Notes: a model not told the origin generated them from the sequence alone. DNA of 9,266 nt from Solirubrobacterales bacterium (GCA_013695395.1 JACDAP010000001.1:1-9266), one strand, 5' to 3'. Shown: positions 1 to 6,464, counted from the first letter of the stretch. Numbers and translations are program-made.

Positions 1-164
1 GTGTAGACGCCGCCCATCACGCAGGCCAGCAGCTCGCCACCGAGCAGTTGGGTCTTTGCGCTGACCGGCTCACGCTGGTGGTAGCGCCGGTGCAGCGCGA
101 CGAGCTCCGCGTTGATCGCCTCGAGCATCGCGTCCCCGGGCGGCGTGTTGGCGGCGGCTGGCAC
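1..164 (-). CDS. DUF2294-like protein, N-terminal part (runs off the left edge)
   Basis: Only the first 54 codons are present; the 3' end lies beyond base 1. I chose the GTG at 164-162 because a good Shine-Dalgarno (AGGAAGG on the minus strand, bases 174-180) sits 9 nt upstream. An in-frame ATG at 128-126 is the alternative and would remove a 12-residue Pro/Ala/Gly-rich leader. The visible protein has an amphipathic helix (about residues 14-31, LEAINAELVALHRRYHQ) followed by REPVSAKTQLLGGELLACVM and GGVYT. The order helix, (G/R)xxP, (R/K)T, a hydrophobic strand and G(V/L)(Y/L)T recalls the DUF2294 family, small bacterial proteins of unclear role. The usual GRGP motif reads QREP here. The assignment rests on recalled family pattern only; no function is proposed. 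Confidence 0.5.
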   Translation of the reverse strand, partial: MPAAANTPPGDAMLEAINAELVALHRRYHQREPVSAKTQLLGGELLACVMGGVY

Positions 165-173
165 AGCGGCCTG

Positions 174-180
174 CCTTCCT
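174..180 (-). promoter_or_regulatory. Ribosome binding site deciding the GTG start at 164
   Basis: Minus-strand AGGAAGG lies 9 nt before the GTG at 164-162. No comparable site precedes the in-frame ATG at 128, so the GTG is preferred. Confidence 0.5.
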
Positions 181-384
181 TGTCTCCGTTCGGGAGCGCG
201 CGCGAGAGGCAGGAGACTGAACCCGACGAACACCCGCCACGGTAGCGCGCAGAGGCGGCCGTCGAGCGTCCCAGCGCAGCGGCGGAGCACGAACGCCGCG
301 CGGCCCCCAGCAGTGCGATGCCCTGGTCGACGGCCCCGAGGACCGCGTGCCGTCATCGGCCGTGAGAGCCGTCCTGCCCTACTC

Positions 385-408
385 CGCGCGATGTATGTAC
401 GCCGCGCG
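385..408 (-). terminator. Possible hairpin downstream of the dioxygenase gene
   Basis: CGCGCG at 385-390 and CGCGCG at 403-408 can pair around a 12-nt AT-richer loop, starting 16 nt past the dioxygenase stop codon. The position suits a transcription terminator, but there is no U-tract, and short CG-only arms arise easily in DNA of this composition. The rest of the 260-bp gap (165-424) holds no gene I can support; it must contain the promoter of the DUF2294-like gene. Confidence 0.25.
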
Positions 409-424
409 CTCGCCGGACCTCGCC

Positions 425-1081
425 CTACGCCAGGACGAAGTCGAAGCGGCCGGTCCGAACGCGGCCCGAGCGGCCCACACGCATCGCGAGCGTCCGGTCG
501 TAGAGGCCGTCGTTCCGGTTGGCCGCCTCGCCCGGGAAGTACAGCTGCGTCGTGAGCACCGCCGAGGACCGCGCCCGGGAGACCTTCACGTGGAGGTGCC
601 GTGTGCGGCCCGGATACGCGCCGGGGACGACCGTCTCCAGGCGGTAGCGGCCGTCCGCGTCCGTGCGTTGGTGCCCGCGCAGGGTGAAGCCCTCGTTGTC
701 GTACTCGCCGTCGGCGTCGGCCTGCCAGAACTCGAGGACGGCGCGGCCCACGGGCCGGCAGTTCGCGGAGAGCACCAGCCCGGTCACGACGAGCCGGCGG
801 CCGCGGGTCCCGGGCTCCAGCAGCGAGCGGCGAAGCGGCGACCCCGGGGAGAAGAACGGGCCCTCGGTCTGCTCGAGCGTCGGGTCGTCGTCATCGTCGG
901 TGCACGCCGCCGTCGGCTCCAGGCGCGCGGAGCCGTCCGGCGCTGGCTGGGCGGTCGTGTCGGCGACCGTCGGGACCTCGGCGGGCAGCTCGTCGCCTGC
1001 GCAGCCGAGCAGCATGGTGGCCGGAAGCAGGGCGGCGCCCCGGAAGAGCATCTCACGGCGGTTCAACTCATCAGGGCTCAT
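425..1081 (-). CDS. Exported lipoprotein intradiol ring-cleavage dioxygenase
   Basis: This 218-aa protein has the fold and motifs of the intradiol dioxygenases (protocatechuate 3,4-dioxygenase beta / catechol 1,2-dioxygenase superfamily), which cleave ortho-diphenols between the hydroxyls using non-haem Fe(III) and O2. The N-terminus has a twin-arginine-type signal (RREML, residues 8-12), a hydrophobic stretch and a lipobox LLGC with Cys27, so the mature enzyme is probably lipid-anchored outside the membrane. An acidic linker follows (TDDDDD, 61-66). The catalytic domain shows TEGPFF (72-77), EFWQADADGEYD (117-128), TDADGRY (140-146), PGAYPGRTRHLHVKV (153-167) and LTTQLYF (176-182). Predicted iron ligands are Tyr127, Tyr156, His162 and His164, with Arg159 in the conserved GRT. 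All are present, so activity is likely. The domain is short and there is no alpha-subunit partner nearby. The true substrate is unknown. No strong Shine-Dalgarno precedes the ATG; a start at Met11 would lose the twin arginine. Confidence 0.88.
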   Translation of the reverse strand: MSPDELNRREMLFRGAALLPATMLLGCAGDELPAEVPTVADTTAQPAPDGSARLEPTAACTDDDDDPTLEQTEGPFFSPGSPLRRSLLEPGTRGRRLVVTGLVLSANCRPVGRAVLEFWQADADGEYDNEGFTLRGHQRTDADGRYRLETVVPGAYPGRTRHLHVKVSRARSSAVLTTQLYFPGEAANRNDGLYDRTLAMRVGRSGRVRTGRFDFVLA

Positions 1082-1197
1082 GGAAGGTCAGTGTCCGGGA
1101 GGTTTGTCTGGCGGAGGTAAGACGTTCTGCTCTGCCGGGCGCAGGCACCACGGCGCCGCCGCTTGCCTCGGTCCCCGGAGGGTGAGAAGCTGGCGTC
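1082..1197. promoter_or_regulatory. Divergent intergenic region with two opposing promoters expected
   Basis: These 116 bp separate the minus-strand dioxygenase from the plus-strand unknown operon, so both promoters must lie here or within the gene starts. For the plus-strand gene, GGAGGG at 1177-1182 is 15 nt from the ATG at 1198, and GAGAAG at 1184-1189 is 8 nt from it; the latter has the better spacing. I could not identify convincing -10/-35 boxes. Confidence 0.4.
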
Positions 1198-2790
1198 ATG
1201 GCGCTCTTCAAGACGTTGAAGCAGGTCAAGCAGGCGATGAGCCCGGAGGCGATCAAGCAAGGGCTCGAGGCCAGCCGCACGGAGCTGTCGGGGAGCTCCA
1301 CCGGACTCACCGACGAGCAGCTCGCTGCGATGGCACCCGAGCAGCGCGCCGCGTACGACGCGGCCATGGAGCAGACGGCCCGGGGCCAGGCCGAGGCAGC
1401 CACGGCCCACCGCGAGCACGCGGACCGCGAGCACGCCCGCCGGGCGCTCTACGGTCCGGCCGGGGATCACGTCTACGGCCCGCTCCCCTCCGCGATGCCG
1501 CAGGCGGTCAGCGTCGAGGACACGATGGCGGTGACCAAGGAGCAGTTCAAGGACGTGCTCCGCAACCCCTTCGGATCGCGCAAGCCGACGCCTCCCCCCG
1601 GGGCGCCGACCGGGGCGGTCGATCGCGACGAGCAGGCGGCGGCCGAACGCGCCGCGCGGACCGCCGCGCGCGAGCCGTACCTGGCGCCCGACCGCCCGGA
1701 GCTCGAGTTCTCGCGCATGGCCACCCGCAGCAAGACGCAGGTCGAGGAGGTCGCCGCGTACCTCGGCTCGAGCGGGTTGTCCGGCCGGGCGGACCTGGTC
1801 CTCGGCGTCTACCGGGTGCCCGACCACATCGGGAGCGGGGTGCTTCGCAGCGGCAGCCGCGTCGTCGAGTGGGACGTCGTCCATGCCGCCGCACCCGGGC
1901 TCCCCGCTGCGGCGCCGGCGGCGGCACCGTTCTTCGACGCCGAGGAGCGCTGGGTGCGGCGACGAGACGGAGAGCGCGCGCCGCTCGACGAGGACCTCGC
2001 GCTCGCCTATCTCGTCCGGGCCGGCATCGGCCCGGAGCAGTGCCTCGGCATCGCGCGCACCCTGCAGATCACGAACCGCGGCGGGGGCGAAGGCGACTCG
2101 AGCTACACCGTCAGCCAGGTGACCGGGGTCAACGTGTTCCACCCGGCCGCGCTCGGCTCAGGGGTCTTCAAGCACCTGCGCGGCGAGCGCCCGCTGTCGG
2201 CCGAGCCGGTGGCGGGCGTCCGCGTCGAGGTGCTCAACTGGCGCGTGATCGCCCGCGCCGTCCACCCCGAGACCCATCGCCGCTACGTCGTCCCCTCGCC
2301 GTTCCCGTACCTGCCGAGCACGCCGCAGGAGCTCCTGCGGGCCTACCTCGGGATCGTCGGAATCCGGCCCGAGGACTCCTACGGGGTGCAGGTGACCGAG
2401 GACAAGCCGTGGGACATCCAGGGCGTGTCGCAGAAGGGCCCGATGACGATCTCGACCAACCGCGGCGACGAGCAGCCGTGCGCCGACGGCGAGCTGCGCC
2501 GACGGCTGACGGCGAGCTCGCGCGTGGTGCTCGTCTACCGCGACGGCCCGGAGTACGTCGAGGGTCGCGCCCGCTGGTCGGCGTACGAGCGCGACGTCCT
2601 CCAGGCGGCGCTCTCGCACGGCACGAACACGCGCCCCGCGGTCGAGCGGCCGAGCTTCCTCGATCGCGGCGTGGTCGGACGGCTCTACCGCGGCGCAGAG
2701 CACGTCTCCGACTTCGTCGAGGGCGTCGGCGGCACCGATCCGTTCGAGAAGATCCCGCCCTACCGCTACTGCTGGCCGCTCGAAGAGTGA
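1198..2790 (+). CDS. Uncharacterised 530-aa protein with internal duplication
   Basis: I do not recognise this family. Coding is supported by a long uninterrupted frame with strong G/C third-position bias, an ATG with an upstream Shine-Dalgarno, and a 4-nt overlap with the next gene. Residues 1-85 are charged and probably helical (LTDEQLAAMAPEQRAAYDAA at 37-56; HREHADREHARR at 71-82). Residues 126-160 are a Pro/Ala/charged linker. From about 165 the protein looks globular. Two copies of a unit appear to be present. The first runs from GSGV (212-215) through EDLALAYLVRAGIGPEQCLG (265-284). The second runs from GSGV (320-323) through QELLRAYLGIVGIRPEDSYG (377-396). The core 21-residue segments share 9 identities. 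Five cysteines or fewer, no signal peptide and no membrane helix are visible, so it is probably cytoplasmic. Function unknown; its coupling to a membrane protein suggests a shared role at the membrane. Confidence 0.85.
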   Translation: MALFKTLKQVKQAMSPEAIKQGLEASRTELSGSSTGLTDEQLAAMAPEQRAAYDAAMEQTARGQAEAATAHREHADREHARRALYGPAGDHVYGPLPSAMPQAVSVEDTMAVTKEQFKDVLRNPFGSRKPTPPPGAPTGAVDRDEQAAAERAARTAAREPYLAPDRPELEFSRMATRSKTQVEEVAAYLGSSGLSGRADLVLGVYRVPDHIGSGVLRSGSRVVEWDVVHAAAPGLPAAAPAAAPFFDAEERWVRRRDGERAPLDEDLALAYLVRAGIGPEQCLGIARTLQITNRGGGEGDSSYTVSQVTGVNVFHPAALGSGVFKHLRGERPLSAEPVAGVRVEVLNWRVIARAVHPETHRRYVVPSPFPYLPSTPQELLRAYLGIVGIRPEDSYGVQVTEDKPWDIQGVSQKGPMTISTNRGDEQPCADGELRRRLTASSRVVLVYRDGPEYVEGRARWSAYERDVLQAALSHGTNTRPAVERPSFLDRGVVGRLYRGAEHVSDFVEGVGGTDPFEKIPPYRYCWPLEE

Positions 2791-3437
2791 CGGGCGACCC
2801 CGACGTCACGCCGATCGGGTTCGCGGCGACCGACGCACCCGGGGCGCTCGTGCGCCGCCGCCGCAATCCGCTATGGCTCGTCCTCGCCATCCTCTTCGGG
2901 GGTGCCGGGGCAGCCGCGATCGCCTGGTTCATCCTCGCGCAGCTCGACAACGCGGCGGGACGCGAGGACGCCGTCGCGAACGGCCGCGTGGCCGCGCTGC
3001 GCGGCGCGCCGACCCCCGCCGTCCGCTTCACGGGGCAGGGCGACTACACCGTGTGGCTCGAGCTCGACGGCGTCAGGCTCTCGAACAACCGCGAGCTGAT
3101 CGTCGCCGCGACGAACTGCGCCGCGGCGTTCGAGCGCGGGGGCTCGACCCGCTTCCGCGGCGCCCGCCAGGGAGCGAGCGTCACCATCGGCGACCGCTCC
3201 ACCGTCGGCACGTTCTCCATGCCCGCGGGTGCGGTCGCCCTGACCTGCAGCCAGCAGCCATTCGGTCGTCGCGGACGGCAGCGGGCGCTCACCGCGGAAC
3301 GGACGTTCTTCGTCACGCCCGGGGATCCGGGGATCGGCTGGCAGCCCTGGGTCGGGCTCTTCGGCGGGATCGGGCTGCTCATCCTGGCCGCCCCGGCCTT
3401 CGGGCGCTACCGGACGGGGTACCTGCGACCCCGCTGA
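2787..3437 (+). CDS. Uncharacterised two-helix membrane protein with external domain
   Basis: This 216-aa protein starts at a GTG that overlaps the TGA of the preceding gene (GTGA, 2787-2790), pointing to translational coupling. A later in-frame GTG at 2850 is possible but loses that overlap. The protein has a short acidic N-terminus, RRRR (23-26), a first hydrophobic helix (about 28-52), a roughly 130-residue polar domain, a second helix (about 187-206, WVGLFGGIGLLILAAPAF) and a basic tail (RYRTGYLRPR). By the positive-inside rule both ends are cytoplasmic and the middle domain faces outside. That domain looks beta-rich (FTGQGDYTVWLELDG at 81-95; VTIGDRSTVGTFSMPAG at 132-148). It has two cysteines, Cys111 and Cys154, which could form a disulphide. 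I do not recognise the family. The gene ends 26 bp before the stop codon of the convergent hydrolase gene. Confidence 0.82.
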   Translation: MTGDPDVTPIGFAATDAPGALVRRRRNPLWLVLAILFGGAGAAAIAWFILAQLDNAAGREDAVANGRVAALRGAPTPAVRFTGQGDYTVWLELDGVRLSNNRELIVAATNCAAAFERGGSTRFRGARQGASVTIGDRSTVGTFSMPAGAVALTCSQQPFGRRGRQRALTAERTFFVTPGDPGIGWQPWVGLFGGIGLLILAAPAFGRYRTGYLRPR

Positions 3438-3463
3438 AGGTTCGCGTCGAAGAGGTACTCGGG

Positions 3464-4258
3464 TCAGGTCACCTTGCCGCGCTTGAAGGTCTCGATCCAC
3501 GCCTCCGAGGCGGCCAGCCCCTCGACGGCGATGCCGTACTCCAGGTTGGGGCCGAGCGCCTGCTTGATCTGGGACGTGAACACGGAGCGCGTGAGCCGTA
3601 GCGTCAGCGGCGGCTGCTCGAGCAACTGGTTCGCGAGCACCCAGGCACGGGGCAGCAACTCGTCCTTGGGCAGCACCTCGGCGACCAGGCCGAGGTCAAG
3701 TGACTGCTCCGCGGTGAGGTGCTGGCCCGTGAACATGAGGTAACGGGCGCGGTTCATGCCGATGAGCATCGGCCAGATGACCTGTACCCCGTCACCTGGG
3801 ACCAGCCCGTTCGGGAAGTGCGGCTGATCGGCGAGCACCGCGGTCTCGGACGCCAGCACGATGTCGCACAGGAGCGCGAGCTCGGCGTGGATCGTCGCGG
3901 GCCCGTTGATCGCCGCGATCATCGGCACCTCGATGTCGAGGTGTGCCTGCAGGAGGCGCTTGGCGAACGCGAACACGCCCGCCCAGACCGACGCCGGCAC
4001 GGTCGACCCGGCCTCCCCCGTCCCGAACTCCTCGTTGTCGATGAACGAGTCGCCCGAGCCCGTGAGGATGATCACCTTGTTCTCGGGATCGCGGCCGATG
4101 TCCTCGAACATGAAGCCGCACTCCTCGTCCGGGCCGAAGCCCCAGACCAGATCGGAGCCGTCCGTGTGCATCGTCACCTGGAGAATGCCGTCACGGCGTT
4201 CGAAGTTGAAGTACTGGTACTTCTCCTGGTACTCGCTCAGCTGCAGGGTGAGACCCAT
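3464..4258 (-). CDS. Crotonase-fold beta-diketone hydrolase, 6-oxocamphor hydrolase-like
   Basis: This 264-aa protein belongs to the enoyl-CoA hydratase/isomerase (crotonase) superfamily and, from memory of the sequence, most resembles Rhodococcus 6-oxocamphor hydrolase. That enzyme cleaves a C-C bond of a cyclic beta-diketone by a retro-Claisen reaction without CoA. Shared stretches include EYQEKY (9-14), HTDGSDLVW (31-39), ENKVIILTG (59-67), IEVPMIAAINGP (109-120), PHFPNGLVPGDG (146-157) and ELLPRAW (200-206). Residues corresponding to the hydrolase active site (Trp40, His122, His145, Asp154, Glu244) are all present: Trp39, His124, His147, Asp156 and Glu246. The usual CoA-enzyme motif (A-G-A-D) is absent; the equivalent region reads SFIDNEEFG, which agrees with a free diketone substrate. 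The start has GAAAGG 6 nt upstream (4265-4270). It is the second gene of a pair, 33 nt after the VOC gene. An ordinary enoyl-CoA hydratase is the less likely alternative. Confidence 0.85.
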   Translation of the reverse strand: MGLTLQLSEYQEKYQYFNFERRDGILQVTMHTDGSDLVWGFGPDEECGFMFEDIGRDPENKVIILTGSGDSFIDNEEFGTGEAGSTVPASVWAGVFAFAKRLLQAHLDIEVPMIAAINGPATIHAELALLCDIVLASETAVLADQPHFPNGLVPGDGVQVIWPMLIGMNRARYLMFTGQHLTAEQSLDLGLVAEVLPKDELLPRAWVLANQLLEQPPLTLRLTRSVFTSQIKQALGPNLEYGIAVEGLAASEAWIETFKRGKVT

Positions 4259-4291
4259 GGTGTGCCTTTCGCTCTCGGAGGTGGGAAGCGG

Positions 4292-4837
4292 CTACGCGGC
4301 CGGTGCCGGGTAGATCTCGTCCGGCTGGGGATCGAACCCGTCCGGGAACTGAAAGATCTCCACGATCGGGGCTTCGGCCGAACCGTTGTGGAAGTAGGCG
4401 AAGGGGACGTCGCCGTTGAAGGCGACACCACCCTGGATCTCCGTGTAGCCGCGCTCCACGAGGCCGGCGATGCGCTCCTCGTACGGGATGTCGCCGATAT
4501 CGGCACCGACGTGGTGCAGCCCGAAATGGCCGGCGTCGAGAAAGTCCTGGTAGATGTTCGGTCCGAAGTGCGGTTGGACGACCTCCCACATCATGTTGTT
4601 GGTCGTGGTGAACGCCAGGGTCATCGAGTACTCGGCGGGCTTGCCGTCGTAGCGCATCTCGGTGCAGTTCTCGGGGGTGACGCGGAACACCGCGAACGGC
4701 CCGATACCGAGGGGGACGAGCTGGTCGATGCCCCGATAGAGGTCGTCGGTGACGACGGAGACCTGAATGGTGTTTCCGATGAAAGCCGGGGGTGCTTCCC
4801 CTTGCGTGGCGACGGCGGCTGCTGCCTCATCAGTCAT
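4292..4837 (-). CDS. VOC (glyoxalase-like) metalloprotein
   Basis: This 181-aa protein has the two-module vicinal oxygen chelate fold, nearest in style to the methylmalonyl-CoA epimerase / Glyoxalase_4 group. After a disordered Ala-rich N-terminus, module 1 (about 22-90) begins NTIQVSVVTDD and ends MMWEVVQPHFG. Module 2 (about 105-165) begins GLHHVGADIG and ends APIVEIFQFP. Putative metal ligands are Gln25, Glu85, His109 and Glu160, the canonical Q/H-E-H-E set, so it should bind a divalent metal and act on an enolisable or vicinal-oxygen substrate. VOC members include epimerases, isomerases, lyases and extradiol dioxygenases, and the sequence alone does not choose among them. It is the promoter-proximal gene of a pair with the beta-diketone hydrolase and probably acts on the same substrate or product. 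The ATG at 4837 has GAGGAGA 4 nt upstream. Confidence 0.82.
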   Translation of the reverse strand: MTDEAAAAVATQGEAPPAFIGNTIQVSVVTDDLYRGIDQLVPLGIGPFAVFRVTPENCTEMRYDGKPAEYSMTLAFTTTNNMMWEVVQPHFGPNIYQDFLDAGHFGLHHVGADIGDIPYEERIAGLVERGYTEIQGGVAFNGDVPFAYFHNGSAEAPIVEIFQFPDGFDPQPDEIYPAPAA

Positions 4838-4841
4838 GATT

Positions 4842-4848
4842 TCTCCTC
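4842..4848 (-). promoter_or_regulatory. Ribosome binding site of the VOC gene
   Basis: Minus-strand GAGGAGA, 4 nt before the ATG at 4837-4835, fixes the start of the VOC gene. Confidence 0.7.
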
Positions 4849-5098
4849 ACGGGGGCGCCCGAAGAGGCGCAGTCTGGTTTCCGCCCGGGTTCGGTGGTCC
4901 ACGTGCGAGCCGTGAAACGCCCCTCGGACACTGCGCCGAGCCTACGGGAGCAGTCGCCCACGGAAATCGACCCGCTTGGAAGAATTCCCAAAGCCGGATC
5001 GCGGCTCGCGCGAGAGCGCTTTGGACACCTGAACGAAATCGCGCAGCGGACACCCGGGCCGCCGACGTGGCGCCCCATACCGTTGCGGCGACCACACC

Positions 5099-5105
5099 AA
5101 GGAGG
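5099..5105 (+). promoter_or_regulatory. Strong ribosome binding site of the acyl-CoA dehydrogenase gene
   Basis: AAGGAGG with 5 nt to the ATG at 5111 is a near-perfect Shine-Dalgarno, the best in the window. It fixes the start and suggests efficient translation. Confidence 0.8.
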
Positions 5106-5110
5106 AAGAG

Positions 5111-6388
5111 ATGGCCTGGGACTTTTCGACGGATCCTGAGTGGGAGTCGGACCTGACGTGGATCCGCGACTTCATGCGCACCGAGATCCTCCCGCTGGAG
5201 ACACTCGCGCTCGACCATGCGACCTACCTCCGCGTCATCCGGCCGCTTCAGCAGGAGGTCAAAGACCGCGGCCTCTGGGCGGCCCACCTCGGACCGGAGC
5301 TCGGTGGAGCCGGTCTCGGCCAGGTGAAGCTCGCGCTCGTGCACGAGATCCTTGGCGCGTCCGAGCTCGGCCCACCCGTCTTCGGCGTGCAGGCGCCCGA
5401 CTCGGGCAACATCGAACTCCTCGCGCTCGCCGCCAGCGACGATCAGCGGGAGCGCTGGCTCAAGCCGTTGTTGGCGGGCGAGATCCTGAGCGCCTTCTCG
5501 ATGACCGAGCAGGGCACGGGGTCGGACCCGAAGCAGTTCACGACGGCTGCGGTCCGCGACGGCGACGAGTGGGTCATCAACGGGAGCAAGTGGTTCGTCT
5601 CCAATGCCGATCGGAGCGCTTTTCACATCCTGATGGCTGTCACCGACCGTGACGTGCATCCCTACGAGGGTCAGTCGATGATCATCGTGCCGAGCGATGC
5701 GCCCGGCGTCGAGATGCGGCCGCTCGGGCTGCTGAACGACCCGCATCACTGCGGCGCGCTACACACGCACTGCGAGGTGCACTACCGCGACGTGCGAGTA
5801 CCGCGCGACGCGTTGCTCGGCACCGAAGGTGGAGCGTTCCTCCTCGCACAGAAGCGCCTCGGCCCCGGCCGCATCCACCACTGCATGCGATGGCTCGGGG
5901 TAGCCCGGCGAGCGTTCGACGACATGTGCGAGCGCGCGGTCTCGATGAGCGTGCACGGAAGCCGCTTGGCCGACAAGCAGTTCATCCAGGATTTCATCGC
6001 CCTCTCCGCGGCCGAGCTCGCCGCCGCGAGGTTGCTCACGCTGCACGCGGCGTGGAAGATCGACCGCGAGGGCGCCTCTGGTAGCCGCGTCGAGATCTCG
6101 ATGATCAAGTACCACGGCGCCAAGGTGATGCACGACATCCTCGACCGCTCGATCCAAGTGCACGGATCCCTCGGATTGTCCACGGACATGCCCTTGCAGG
6201 AGATGTACGCGTTCTCGCGCTCCGGTCGGCTTTACGACGGCCCCGACGAGGTCCACAAAGCCACGGTCGCGAAGCTGATCACACGTGAGTACGTACCGAC
6301 CGCGGTGCCGACGGACCACGTGCCGACCCGCCGCGTGGCGGCGCTCGAGAAGTACCAGGACCTCTTGGACACCGTGTCCGTCCAGTAG
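5111..6388 (+). CDS. Acyl-CoA dehydrogenase (ACAD10/11-like, Asp catalytic base)
   Basis: This 425-aa FAD enzyme would introduce the alpha,beta double bond in an acyl-CoA, passing electrons to ETF. The domain order is standard. The helical N-domain (about 1-125) includes GLWAAHLGPELGGAGLG (54-70). The middle beta-domain carries the FAD/substrate motif AFSMTEQGTGSD (128-139) and WVINGSKWFVSNA (154-166). The C-terminal helical domain carries GRIHHCMRWLG (253-263), IQVHGSLGLS (348-357) and the catalytic segment LYDGPDEVHK (374-383). The residue at the position of the MCAD catalytic Glu is Asp376, as in ACAD10/11-type and other GPDEVH-bearing enzymes, which often take branched, hydroxylated or otherwise unusual acyl chains. 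About 30 residues follow the core. It is divergent from the VOC-hydrolase pair, and its stop lies 76 bp from the convergent SDR stop. The substrate is not determined; assignment to the family is firm. Confidence 0.93.
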   Translation: MAWDFSTDPEWESDLTWIRDFMRTEILPLETLALDHATYLRVIRPLQQEVKDRGLWAAHLGPELGGAGLGQVKLALVHEILGASELGPPVFGVQAPDSGNIELLALAASDDQRERWLKPLLAGEILSAFSMTEQGTGSDPKQFTTAAVRDGDEWVINGSKWFVSNADRSAFHILMAVTDRDVHPYEGQSMIIVPSDAPGVEMRPLGLLNDPHHCGALHTHCEVHYRDVRVPRDALLGTEGGAFLLAQKRLGPGRIHHCMRWLGVARRAFDDMCERAVSMSVHGSRLADKQFIQDFIALSAAELAAARLLTLHAAWKIDREGASGSRVEISMIKYHGAKVMHDILDRSIQVHGSLGLSTDMPLQEMYAFSRSGRLYDGPDEVHKATVAKLITREYVPTAVPTDHVPTRRVAALEKYQDLLDTVSVQ

Positions 6389-6464
6389 CGGATCCCGGGA
6401 CCGGTTTGGGAAGATCTCCAAGGCACCGCCTGAAGCTCAGAGCACCGCGATGAAACCCTGTGGA

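Larger units (their letters stand above)
4838..5110. promoter_or_regulatory. Divergent control region between the VOC-hydrolase pair and the acyl-CoA dehydrogenase
   Basis: This 273-bp gap separates two divergent catabolic transcription units and has no convincing gene. It must hold both promoters. GGACAC occurs three times in the same orientation (4926-4931, 5023-5028, 5048-5053); the last two start 25 bp apart. Short palindromes are also present, such as GTGGTCCAC (4894-4902) and an imperfect one around GAATTC (4982-4987). None matches an operator I know, and no regulator gene is in the window. I could not assign -10/-35 boxes. Confidence 0.5.

Noticed and set aside
112..555. 147-codon plus-strand frame across the 165-424 gap
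   Set aside because: It is dominated by Arg, Pro, Ser and Ala, and runs antisense to both the DUF2294-like start and the dioxygenase end.
663..2786. Long plus-strand open frame running through the dioxygenase and the 530-aa gene
   Set aside because: It is Arg/Gly/Pro-rich with no family features, is antisense to the well-supported dioxygenase and shifted against the 530-aa gene. Only its last part (from 2787) is a real gene.
3438..3463. Bidirectional terminator between the convergent membrane-protein and hydrolase genes
   Set aside because: The 26-bp gap has no clear inverted repeat.
3464..4258. Ordinary enoyl-CoA hydratase reading of the crotonase-fold gene
   Set aside because: It lacks the A-G-A-D oxyanion-hole motif and instead keeps the His/His/Asp/Glu/Trp set of 6-oxocamphor hydrolase.
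3719..4915. 398-codon plus-strand frame opposite the hydrolase and VOC genes
   Set aside because: Its translation is low-complexity (Arg, Val, Asp, Gly, Glu), while the opposite strand encodes two clear enzyme families. It is a shadow of GC-rich coding.
6389..6464. Terminator between the convergent dehydrogenase and SDR genes
   Set aside because: Short partial palindromes exist (around CCCGGG and AGATCT), but no stem of convincing length with a T-tract on either strand.
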